Positions 1 through 5,132 of a DNA stretch of 5,399 bases are shown here, piece after piece. The notes under the pieces were generated by a model. That model worked only from the letters and a program-made list of their open reading frames with translations, ran no database searches and was not told where the DNA came from. The position numbers were made by a program, and so were the translations under genes. This stretch comes from an uncultured Lachnospiraceae bacterium. GTDB lineage: Bacteria; Bacillota; Clostridia; Lachnospirales; Lachnospiraceae. The stretch lies in assembly GCA_902782815.1 (NCBI GenBank), contig CACZOS010000245.1, positions 1 to 5,399 of the forward strand, read 5' to 3'. Position 1 is the first letter of the stretch. Each line of letters opens with the position of its first letter.

Positions 1-61
1 ATTCGAACCAGCGACACTACGGGTATGAACCGTATGCTCTAGCCAACTGAGCTATCCCGCC
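1..61 (-). tRNA. tRNA-Met (CAT anticodon), 3' end cut off by the window edge
   Basis: Read on the minus strand, the sequence folds as a tRNA from its 5' end at 61. The 5' acceptor strand is GGCGGGA (55-61), followed by TA and the D arm with stem GCTC/GAGC. The anticodon stem is TACGG/CCGTA around the loop TTCATAC, so the anticodon is CAT. The T arm begins GCTGG-TTCGAAT. The window ends after the T loop, so the 3' T-stem strand, acceptor strand and CCA are missing. The anticodon stem lacks the GGG/CCC pairs of initiator tRNAs, which points to elongator Met. A tRNA-Ile2 with a lysidine-modified CAT anticodon cannot be fully excluded without the 3' half. In Bacillus a tRNA-Met also follows the divIC region, which fits its place here just downstream of a DivIC gene. 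Confidence 0.93.
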
Positions 62-76
62 GCACTCACGAGCTTT

Positions 77-105
77 AATATACCACTTGTTCAATCCTTT
101 GTCAA
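77..105 (-). promoter_or_regulatory. Sigma-A promoter of the tRNA-Met gene
   Basis: On the minus strand a perfect -35 box TTGACA (100-105) is followed by a 17-bp spacer and the -10 box TATATT (77-82). Transcription should start near position 70, about nine bases before the mature tRNA 5' end at 61. The match, spacing and location are all ideal for a tRNA promoter. The tRNA is therefore probably transcribed independently of the divIC gene upstream, although no strong terminator separates them. Confidence 0.85.
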
Positions 106-153
106 GAAAGATTGATCAAAACAAATCTTTTGAAAAAGCCCCGTATTTCCCCT

Positions 154-555
154 TTATTCAGTACTTTCCCGTGACTGTTTAAGCACGTACTCTCCCTTTT
201 TGACCATTCCCAGACGTTCTCTTGCCATCTTCTCGATGTACTCATCGGAATTTACGTTATCCATCTCCTCCTCTAGCTGACTGTTGGTTTCTTTCAGCTG
301 GCGGATCTCGGTGGAGAGTTCATCAATGGTCTGCCGGTAGGAGGAAACTTTCTGTTCCATCTTCAGGAATCCGATGCCCATTCCCAGGAAGATGATGATG
401 GTACACAGCCATATGATCCCGGATCTCATGGTAAAGAATCTTCTCCTGAAAAGCTGGTTGAACTGCCTGCTGTTTTTTTTCTTTCCCTTACCCCGTTTTT
501 CCCTGCTCATCTGTCTGTTTCCATCTCCTCTGAAGCGGCCTGAAATGATCCTCAT
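154..555 (-). CDS. divIC: Septum formation initiator family protein (DivIC/FtsB-like)
   Basis: A 133-residue bitopic membrane protein of the DivIC/FtsB family, part of the FtsL-DivIC-DivIB (FtsQLB) complex that links the Z-ring to septal peptidoglycan synthesis. Visible order: a very basic cytoplasmic N-terminus (about residues 1-43), one transmembrane helix (about 45-64), an extracellular heptad-rich coiled coil rich in E, Q and L (about 66-102), and the family hallmark SDEYIEKMARERLGMVKKGE (103-122). The usual length is about 100 residues, so the N-terminal tail is long. Met16 (codon at 508-510) is an alternative start, preceded by an AGGAG motif at a long spacing of about 14 bases. Met1 has only AAGAGG at a similar distance, so the start is uncertain. 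The gene runs divergently from HU and in the same direction as tRNA-Met. The yabP and yabQ genes that usually sit beside it are absent. An FtsL identity is less likely because of the C-terminal motif. Confidence 0.88.
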   Translation of the reverse strand: MRIISGRFRGDGNRQMSREKRGKGKKKNSRQFNQLFRRRFFTMRSGIIWLCTIIIFLGMGIGFLKMEQKVSSYRQTIDELSTEIRQLKETNSQLEEEMDNVNSDEYIEKMARERLGMVKKGEYVLKQSRESTE

Positions 556-621
556 CCGACCGTTTTTTTCCTCTTATCTGCTTATTCTAATCTTTCTTTC
601 CCATTTTTTCAATCAGTTTTA

Positions 622-650
622 TTTATAATCCGGGAATAAGTGGATTTTTA
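622..650 (-). promoter_or_regulatory. Possible divIC promoter (good -10, weak -35)
   Basis: On the minus strand TATAAA (622-627) matches five of six -10 positions and lies upstream of divIC. At 17 bp spacing the -35 position (645-650) reads TAAAAA, a poor match. The divIC 5' leader would be about 60 bases. The -35 position coincides with the left arm of the inverted repeat at 645-670, so a protein bound there could repress or activate. The plus strand of the same place reads TATAAT (624-629) but lacks a -35 box. Confidence 0.35.
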
Positions 651-670
651 CCGCTAAAAGATGGTAAAAA
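645..670. repeat. 8-bp inverted repeat between the divIC and hup promoters
   Basis: TTTTTACC (645-652) and GGTAAAAA (663-670) form perfect 8-bp arms around a 10-bp spacer, so arm centres are 18 bp apart. A related motif, GGTGAAAATACC, follows at 673-684 and ends at the base before the hup -35 box. The two GGT(A/G)AAAA copies at 663 and 673 are spaced ten bases apart, one helical turn. There is no T-tract after the second arm, so this is not a typical terminator. An operator is possible but inferred; chance is plausible in AT-rich DNA. Confidence 0.4.
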
Positions 671-684
671 AGGGTGAAAATACC

Positions 685-713
685 TTGACAAAAACCATAG
701 AAACCTTTATAAA
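685..713 (+). promoter_or_regulatory. Sigma-A promoter of hup
   Basis: A perfect -35 box TTGACA (685-690), a 17-bp spacer and the -10 box TATAAA (708-713, five of six) lie upstream of HU. Transcription should start near 720, giving a leader of about 55 bases before the ATG at 775. The strength fits the high expression expected for a nucleoid protein. Confidence 0.82.
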
Positions 714-762
714 TATTAAAGACAGAAAAACAGGTATAGGTATGCATTGTCGTACATTTTTT

Positions 763-768
763 GGGAGG
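763..768 (+). promoter_or_regulatory. Ribosome binding site fixing the hup start
   Basis: GGGAGG sits six bases before the ATG at 775. This selects 775 over the in-frame ATG codons at 661 and 742. The first of these lies upstream of the promoter, and neither has a comparable ribosome binding site. Confidence 0.85.
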
Positions 769-774
769 ATTGTC

Positions 775-1050
775 ATGAATAAAACAGAATTGGTTGCAGC
801 AATTGCAGAGAAGACAGCTTTAACGAAAAAAGATGCTGATGCAGCATTAAAGGCATTCATCGACGTAGTCGGTGATGAGCTTAGCAAAGGTGAGAAAATT
901 CAGCTTGCCGGTTTTGGAACATTTGAAGTGAGCGAGAGAGCAGAGCGTGAGGGAATCAACCCCAGAACAAAAGAGACCATCACCATCCCGGCTTCCAAAG
1001 CGCCCAAGTTCAAAGCCATGAAAGCTTTAAAGGAGAAAGTGAACAACTGA
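775..1050 (+). CDS. hup: HU family DNA-binding protein
   Basis: A 91-residue nucleoid-associated protein of the HU/IHF family, the usual length. HU dimers bind and bend DNA with little sequence specificity, compacting the nucleoid and assisting replication, repair and recombination. Visible features: the MNKTELVAAIAEK opening of the helical dimerisation body (about residues 1-40), the GFGTF turn (46-50), the beta-arm with NPRT (62-65) whose proline intercalates into DNA in known HU proteins, and the IPASKAPKFK segment (71-80) leading into the C-terminal helix. The start at 775 is supported by a GGGAGG ribosome binding site and by family alignment; an upstream in-frame extension to 661 would run through the promoter. 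HU is followed by an intrinsic terminator and then rqcP, an order common in Firmicutes. The paralogue cannot be named, so hup is used generically; hbs is the Bacillus name. Confidence 0.96.
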   Translation: MNKTELVAAIAEKTALTKKDADAALKAFIDVVGDELSKGEKIQLAGFGTFEVSERAEREGINPRTKETITIPASKAPKFKAMKALKEKVNN

Positions 1051-1086
1051 TCCGACAATCAGCTGTGACACATAGAAAGTATTCAG

Positions 1087-1124
1087 GAGTCGCCCTTTGC
1101 CCCGCAAAGGGGCGGCTCTTTTTT
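1087..1124 (+). terminator. Intrinsic terminator between hup and rqcP
   Basis: A GC-rich hairpin has left arm 1087-1100, loop CCC (1101-1103) and right arm 1104-1118. It contains one G-T wobble and one bulged base, and six T residues follow (1119-1124). It lies 37 bases after the HU stop codon. It should end most hup transcripts and reduce transcription into rqcP. Confidence 0.9.
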
Positions 1125-1193
1125 ACTGCCTGTGCACGAGGCGGTATTCCGGTTTATACAGGAAACCCATATTGACAAAAAGGAGGGGCAAGC

Positions 1194-1433
1194 ATGCGCT
1201 TAGACAAATATCTGAAAGTATCCCGGCTGATCAAGCGACGCACCGTAGCCAACGAAGCCTGTGATGCAGGAAGGGTAACGATAAACGGAAAAGTTGCCAA
1301 AGCCAGCCAGACTGTAAAGGAAGGAGATATCCTTGAGATCGCCTTCGGAACGAGATCCGTGAAGGTCCGGGTCCTGGATGTGAAGGATACAGCCAAAAAG
1401 GATGAGGCAAAGGAGCTTTTCGAATATCTGTAA
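1194..1433 (+). CDS. rqcP: S4-domain RNA-binding protein RqcP (YabO/Hsp15 family)
   Basis: A 79-residue protein made almost entirely of one S4 RNA-binding fold (about residues 1-60): MRLDKYLKVSRLIKRRTVAN, then the GRVTINGKVAK turn and the VKEGDILEI strand. B. subtilis YabO, renamed RqcP, has nearly the same opening. It binds stalled 50S subunits carrying peptidyl-tRNA and helps RqcH add C-terminal alanine tails during ribosome-associated quality control. Many positive charges in the first 40 residues fit rRNA and tRNA binding. The related Hsp15 of proteobacteria is longer. A strong AGGAGG (1181-1186) lies seven bases before the ATG. I see no convincing promoter in 1125-1180, so expression may depend on readthrough of the hup terminator or on a weak promoter. 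The usual downstream partners yabP and yabQ are missing; a convergent aldolase gene follows instead. Confidence 0.92.
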   Translation: MRLDKYLKVSRLIKRRTVANEACDAGRVTINGKVAKASQTVKEGDILEIAFGTRSVKVRVLDVKDTAKKDEAKELFEYL

Positions 1434-1459
1434 ACTGCTGACAAGAAATACTGCATCCG

Positions 1460-1527
1460 AAAAAAGAGGCTGTCCGCCTCCGCCGGACCGGTTTGACGCC
1501 GGCCGGCAGGGAGGGACAGCCTTTTCT
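1460..1527. terminator. Bidirectional terminator between convergent rqcP and fba
   Basis: A long hairpin has outer arms AGGCTGTCC (1467-1475) and GGACAGCCT (1514-1522). A shorter CTCC/GGAG segment follows inside, and an inner stem GCCGG-A-CCGG (1482-1491) pairs with CCGGCCGGC (1499-1507) around the loop TTTGACG. On the plus strand TTTT follows, interrupted by C, to end rqcP. On the minus strand the run of A at 1460-1465 reads as six Ts and ends fba. It serves both genes, more strongly in the fba direction. Confidence 0.88.
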
Positions 1528-1570
1528 GTTCTTACTATAATGCTCTCTTCCGTGAGAGAATCCGCAAAGA

Positions 1571-2440
1571 TCAGTCTGCTTTGCCGATGGATCCGAAAAT
1601 CTCCATCTTCTCTTTAACTTTTGCCTTGATTGCCTCAAAGCCGGGAGCCAGAAGTTTACGCGGGTCATATCCCTTGCCCTTAAGGTCCTTGTCGGCTTCG
1701 ATGTAGGCACGTGTAGCCTCAGCGAAGACAAGCTGGCACTCTGTGTTTACGTTGATCTTGGAAACGCCCAGGGAGATGGCTTTCTTAATCTGGTCATCCG
1801 GGATGCCTGTTCCGCCGTGCAGAACCAGAGGCATATCCCCTGTGAGTTCCTGGATGCTGTCCAGAACGTCAAATCTCAGTCCCTGCCAGTTCTCCGGATA
1901 TTTTCCGTGAATGTTTCCGATACCGCAGGCAAGCATGGTAATGCCCAGGTCAGCAATGGCCTTGCATTCCTTGGGATCAGCACATTCGCCCTGACCGATG
2001 ACACCGTCTTCCTCTCCGCCGATGGATCCTACTTCGGCCTCAAGGGAAAGACCGAGAACATCACAGGTGTTTACCAGGATCTTTGTCTTCTCTACATTCT
2101 CATCGAAGGGAAGGGAAGATCCGTCAAACATAACACTGGAGAATCCGGCGTTGATGCAGGCCTTTGCGCCTTCGAAGGAACCGTGGTCCAGATGAAGAGC
2201 TACGGGAACCGTGATCTTCAGTTCCTCAAGCATACCGTTGACCATGCCCACGATAGTCTTATATCCTGCCATATATTTGCCTGCCCCTTCGGATACCGCA
2301 AGGATAACCGGGGATCTGCATTCCTCAGCAGTGAGAAGGATTGCCTTTGTCCACTCAAGGTTATTGATGTTGAACGCGCCGATTGCGTAGTGTCCTGCCT
2401 TTGCTTTCTGAAGCATTTCTTTTGCTGATACTAATGCCAT
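1571..2440 (-). CDS. fba: Class II fructose-bisphosphate aldolase
   Basis: A 289-residue zinc-dependent aldolase that cleaves fructose 1,6-bisphosphate into dihydroxyacetone phosphate and glyceraldehyde 3-phosphate in glycolysis, and runs in reverse in gluconeogenesis; cytoplasmic. The single domain is a TIM barrel. Visible motifs: GAFNINNLEW (21-30); HLDHG (83-87), with the catalytic Asp85 and zinc ligand His86; VMFDGS (103-108); LEAEVGSIGG (133-142); GNIHGKYP (175-182), with zinc ligand His178; LHGGTGIP (207-214), with zinc ligand His208; and NVNT (230-233), which binds phosphate. Length matches the class IIB group (about 285-310). AAGGAGG (2449-2455) lies eight bases before the ATG. It appears monocistronic, with its own -10 box and the shared hairpin as terminator. 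Tagatose-bisphosphate aldolases are close relatives, but no sugar-alcohol or PTS genes are nearby, so the glycolytic role is favoured. Confidence 0.95.
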   Translation of the reverse strand: MALVSAKEMLQKAKAGHYAIGAFNINNLEWTKAILLTAEECRSPVILAVSEGAGKYMAGYKTIVGMVNGMLEELKITVPVALHLDHGSFEGAKACINAGFSSVMFDGSSLPFDENVEKTKILVNTCDVLGLSLEAEVGSIGGEEDGVIGQGECADPKECKAIADLGITMLACGIGNIHGKYPENWQGLRFDVLDSIQELTGDMPLVLHGGTGIPDDQIKKAISLGVSKINVNTECQLVFAEATRAYIEADKDLKGKGYDPRKLLAPGFEAIKAKVKEKMEIFGSIGKAD

Positions 2441-2484
2441 TCTGATTACCTCCTTAAAAACATTCAGCGTGATCTGCTGTACCC

Positions 2485-2513
2485 ATTATAACCCTTTTGC
2501 CGGGAAAAGAAAA
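2485..2513 (-). promoter_or_regulatory. Promoter of fba (perfect -10, weak -35)
   Basis: On the minus strand a perfect TATAAT (2485-2490) lies 44 bases upstream of the fba start codon. At 17 bp spacing the -35 position (2508-2513) reads TTTTCT, a weak match, and there is no TG extension of the -10. Transcription should start near 2478, giving a leader of about 38 bases. The weak -35 could mean help from an activator, but no operator is evident. Confidence 0.6.
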
Positions 2514-2546
2514 GAAGAGTATTTCATTTTAAAAAAATATTTGGAA

Positions 2547-2888
2547 CTATCGGGAAAAATCTCCCACGAGATCTATCCCCCACCGCAGCAGAAGGATATT
2601 TCTGATCACGGAATAAAGGACGAATCCCGTTCCAAGCACAAAAAGGCTCCACATACGGGTCTTTCTCCGAAGCTTTGGGGCAAGCCTCCCCGTGCAGATA
2701 AAGATCAGCAGCCAGAGGATGGTAAGCAGGGGCAGGGGATTCATCCTGAAAGAGGTCAGAAGCCGCAGGCGGATCAATGCGAAAACTGCCCGGGTGCCGC
2801 CGCATCCCGGACAGTAAACATGAAATATCTCCCTGAACGGACAATGGGTCAGAAGATATCTGAAGATTTTACTTAAATTCCAGTCCAT
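2547..2888 (-). CDS. DUF2752 domain small membrane protein, function unknown
   Basis: A 113-residue protein with the DUF2752 signature: CPGCGGTRA (26-34), then a short helix and an asparagine-proline pair (50-51) leading into hydrophobic segments. Likely membrane helices span about residues 52-66 and 80-98, with a basic stretch between (about 68-78, RLAPKLRRKTR). Cysteines at 16, 26 and 29 could bind metal or form a disulfide; that is inference. The family has no established function that I know of. Its start codon overlaps the end of the upstream prolyl isomerase gene by 20 bp. It lacks a good ribosome binding site (GGGAA at a long distance), which suggests translational coupling. Unlike many family members as I recall them, it has no clear membrane helix before the cysteine motif, so the N-terminus may be short or misjudged. 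It is the last gene of the operon, and no clear terminator follows. Confidence 0.82.
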   Translation of the reverse strand: MDWNLSKIFRYLLTHCPFREIFHVYCPGCGGTRAVFALIRLRLLTSFRMNPLPLLTILWLLIFICTGRLAPKLRRKTRMWSLFVLGTGFVLYSVIRNILLLRWGIDLVGDFSR

Positions 2889-3612
2889 ACTTATCGATCA
2901 GTTCCCGGCGAAGTGCCATGTATTTGTCATTCTGCCGGGCATTCGTCAGCTGCTGTCTGATCTGGGGAAGAACCTCCTCAAAGGAAAGGGTCTGACCCTG
3001 ATCGAGTGCGTCAATATAGATCAGATGGTAGCCAAAGCTGGTCTTCACCGGTCCGATCAGCCGGCCGGCTTCCCCTTCAAAGACAGCCCGGTCAAACTCC
3101 GGAACCATCTGCCCTCTGCCGAATGTACCCAGGTTTCCTCCCCTTTCTTTGGACGGACAATTGGAATACTTTCCGGCAGCTTCCTCAAAAGTGATTCCCC
3201 CGGAAGCGATCTCCTCTTTTATCTTCAGGATCTCTTCTTCCGTATCCATAAGGATATGTTTCGCAGTGGCTGTGGGACCCTTGGCGAACTGCCCCTTATT
3301 TTCTTCATAGTGGGCCCGGCACTCTTCCTCGGTGACCGTGATATCCTTGACCTCCTGGGTGAGAGCATACTGACTTAAAAGCTCGGTTCTGGCATTATCC
3401 ATGATTCCGATGAACTCCTCGGTCTTGTCATAGCCTTTCTCTTCCCCCAGCTTTTCAAACAGAAAGTAGTTGGTGTACTGGGTAAGTGCCTGTCTTCTTC
3501 CTTCCGGGGTCTTCAGGTATTCTTCCTGCCCTGCGATCCTTGACATAAAATCGGCAAATTCCCGCTCTGTAACTTTCCTTCCCGCCGCAACCGCAACAAT
3601 CTTTTCCTCCAT
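2869..3612 (-). CDS. Cytoplasmic parvulin-type peptidyl-prolyl cis-trans isomerase
   Basis: A 247-residue PpiC/PrsA/SurA-family prolyl isomerase. An N-terminal helical chaperone-like region (about residues 1-110) is followed by one parvulin domain (about 114-202) and a short C-terminal helical tail. Parvulin motifs seen: AKHIL (117-121), GGNLGTFGRGQMVPEFD (158-174) and GPVKTSFGYHLI (187-198). Unlike PrsA, it has no signal peptide, lipobox or membrane helix: it starts MEEKIVAVAAGRKVTEREF. It should therefore act in the cytoplasm, perhaps on nascent or newly folded chains. GGGAGGAG (3619-3626) lies six bases before the ATG and only 14 bp separate it from the proS stop codon, so the two are surely co-transcribed. 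Its last codons overlap the DUF2752 start. PrsA or SurA names would wrongly imply an exported protein, so no symbol is given. Confidence 0.93.
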   Translation of the reverse strand: MEEKIVAVAAGRKVTEREFADFMSRIAGQEEYLKTPEGRRQALTQYTNYFLFEKLGEEKGYDKTEEFIGIMDNARTELLSQYALTQEVKDITVTEEECRAHYEENKGQFAKGPTATAKHILMDTEEEILKIKEEIASGGITFEEAAGKYSNCPSKERGGNLGTFGRGQMVPEFDRAVFEGEAGRLIGPVKTSFGYHLIYIDALDQGQTLSFEEVLPQIRQQLTNARQNDKYMALRRELIDKYGLEFK

Positions 3613-3626
3613 GACGCTCTCCTCCC

Positions 3627-5066
3627 TTAATATGCTTTTCCGAAATAGACCTCGTATTTGGCCGGTTTACCGCAATGGACACAGGTTTCGGCATGTCTTG
3701 CCTGCACGAAGGGTATACATCTGGTAGTGGCGCCGTTTTTCTCCTTGATGGCTTCCTCACACCCTGTCTCCCCGCACCACATCGCACGGATAAATCCCTG
3801 TTTTTCCTCCAGGATCTGATTGAATTCATCCCAGTTCCGGGCGATATGGGTATTGGACTCCAGATGCGCTTTTGCCCGGTCATACATATCTTTCTGCATC
3901 TTTTCATGAACCCCGGCCAAAGTCTTTTCCAGATCCTCCATGGAAGCGACGATCTTTTCCCGGGTATCGCGGCGGACGATGACTGCCTGTCCTTTCTCGA
4001 TATCCTTGGGGCCGATCTCGATCCGGGTAGGGATGCCCTGGATCTCCTGCTCACTGAATTTCCATCCCGGAGATTTGTCCGAATCATCCAGTTTTACCGA
4101 GAATCCGGCAGCTTTAAGTTTCTGTCTTATCTCTTCTGCCTTCTCCAGAACTCCCTCCTTCTTCTGCTGGATGGGAATGATCATAGTCTGAACCGGTGCG
4201 ATCCTGGGGGGAAGAACAATTCCGCTGTCGTCACCGTGGACCATGATGATGGCTCCGATGATCCTGGTGGAAAGCCCCCATGAGGTCTCGTGGACCGGAA
4301 CCAGTTTATTCTCTTTATTGGCATAGGTGATGCCGAACGCCTCCGCGAAGCCCGAACCGAAATTATGGCTGGTTCCGGACTGCAATGCCTTACAGTCATG
4401 CATCAGGGACTCGATGGTGTAGGTGGCGAGGGCGCCTGCAAATTTTTCCTTATCTGTCTTTCTTCCCTTCACCAGGGGAATGGCGAGACACTCCTCCACG
4501 AAATCCGCATAGACATTCAGCATCTGGATGGTCCTCTCCTCCGCCTCTTCAGCGGTGGCGTGGAAGGTATGTCCTTCCTGCCATAAAAACTCTGCCGTGC
4601 GGAGGAAGGGGCGGGTGGATTTCTCCCAGCGGAGCACGGAGCACCACTGATTATAAACTACCGGAAGGTCACGATGGGAATGAATGATGTCTTTCACATG
4701 ATCACAGAACAGGGTTTCCGAAGTGGGACGGACGCAGAGTCTCTCATCCAGCTTCTCCTGTCCCCCGATGGTGACCCAGGCCACCTCCGGGGCAAACCCT
4801 TCCACGTGATCCTTCTCTTTCTGAAGAAGGCTCTCCGGGATCAGCATGGGGAGGTAGACATTCTCCACACCGGTCTCCTTGAACCTGCGGTCGAGTTCTT
4901 TCTGAATGTTCTCCCAGATGGCATATCCCCTGGGACGGTAGATCATACATCCCCGGATATTCGAATAGGATACCAGCTCTGCCTTAACGCACACATCGGT
5001 ATACCAACGGGCAAAATCTTCGGACATCGGGGTAATCGCTTCAACCAGCTTCTTTTCTTTCGCCAT
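3627..5066 (-). CDS. proS: Prolyl-tRNA synthetase, archaeal/eukaryotic-type (ProS type 3)
   Basis: A class II synthetase of 479 residues that attaches proline to tRNA-Pro in the cytoplasm. Numbering here is from the ATG at 5064-5066. Catalytic core: motif 1 (about 43-75, ending VYLPML), RPTSET (113-118), motif 2 region with [20 protein letters not shown] (146-165), and motif 3 with [11 protein letters not shown] (262-272) and HGDDSG (277-282). The anticodon-binding domain spans about 292-393. A C-terminal zinc domain has Cys 431, 436, 462 and 465 and ends in Tyr479, as in the Thermus enzyme. There is no editing insertion between motifs 2 and 3, and length matches the short type (about 475-485). 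An in-frame ATG at 5070-5072 adds Met-Ile, but the AAGGA at 5076-5080 is nine bases from the 5066 start and only three from the longer one. It lies 66 bp after the pseudouridine synthase gene, and no T-box leader fits in that gap. Confidence 0.96.
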   Translation of the reverse strand: MAKEKKLVEAITPMSEDFARWYTDVCVKAELVSYSNIRGCMIYRPRGYAIWENIQKELDRRFKETGVENVYLPMLIPESLLQKEKDHVEGFAPEVAWVTIGGQEKLDERLCVRPTSETLFCDHVKDIIHSHRDLPVVYNQWCSVLRWEKSTRPFLRTAEFLWQEGHTFHATAEEAEERTIQMLNVYADFVEECLAIPLVKGRKTDKEKFAGALATYTIESLMHDCKALQSGTSHNFGSGFAEAFGITYANKENKLVPVHETSWGLSTRIIGAIIMVHGDDSGIVLPPRIAPVQTMIIPIQQKKEGVLEKAEEIRQKLKAAGFSVKLDDSDKSPGWKFSEQEIQGIPTRIEIGPKDIEKGQAVIVRRDTREKIVASMEDLEKTLAGVHEKMQKDMYDRAKAHLESNTHIARNWDEFNQILEEKQGFIRAMWCGETGCEEAIKEKNGATTRCIPFVQARHAETCVHCGKPAKYEVYFGKAY

Positions 5067-5075
5067 AATCATCTA

Positions 5076-5089
5076 TCCTTTCTCCCTCT
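5076..5089 (-). promoter_or_regulatory. Ribosome binding region of proS
   Basis: The minus strand carries GAGGGAG (5083-5089) and AAGGA (5076-5080). AAGGA is nine bases from the ATG at 5066 and three from the ATG at 5072. GAGGGAG is ten bases from the 5072 start. The core match and spacing favour 5066, in line with the [12 protein letters not shown] opening usual for this family. Confidence 0.55.
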
Positions 5090-5132
5090 CCCCAAGCTTT
5101 TCAAACCCTGCTCAAAGAGAGACTAAATTTGC

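Noticed and set aside
105..135. AAAGATT/AATCTTT inverted repeat as a terminator for divIC
   Set aside because: The seven-base stem is entirely AT apart from one G-C pair, with a ten-base loop and no proper T-tract; it overlaps the tRNA promoter region and would be too weak.
661..774. In-frame N-terminal extension of HU starting at ATG 661 or 742
   Set aside because: The 661 start would place the hup -35 and -10 boxes inside the coding sequence, neither ATG has a good ribosome binding site, and HU proteins start at the MNKTEL-type sequence encoded from 775.
1513..1541. Plus-strand TATAAT at 1536-1541 as an antisense promoter into fba
   Set aside because: At 17 bp spacing the -35 position reads GGGACA, only three of six matches, and it lies inside the terminator hairpin.
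1817..2428. A 203-codon open frame on the plus strand opposite fba
   Set aside because: It lies antisense to a clear aldolase gene, shows no recognisable domain and has no ribosome binding site I could identify; it is a codon-bias shadow.
2520..2565. GGGA/TCCC repeat and downstream T-run as a terminator after the DUF2752 gene
   Set aside because: The stem is only four bases, overlaps the end of the coding sequence, and the T-run begins more than ten bases away, so it does not form a standard intrinsic terminator.
2469..2876. A 135-codon open frame on the plus strand opposite the DUF2752 gene
   Set aside because: The minus strand carries the intact DUF2752 signature and sits in an operon, whereas the plus-strand product is low-complexity and hydrophilic with no known motif.
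3675..4283. A 202-codon open frame on the plus strand opposite proS
   Set aside because: It is antisense to the well-supported synthetase and its product has no recognisable family features.
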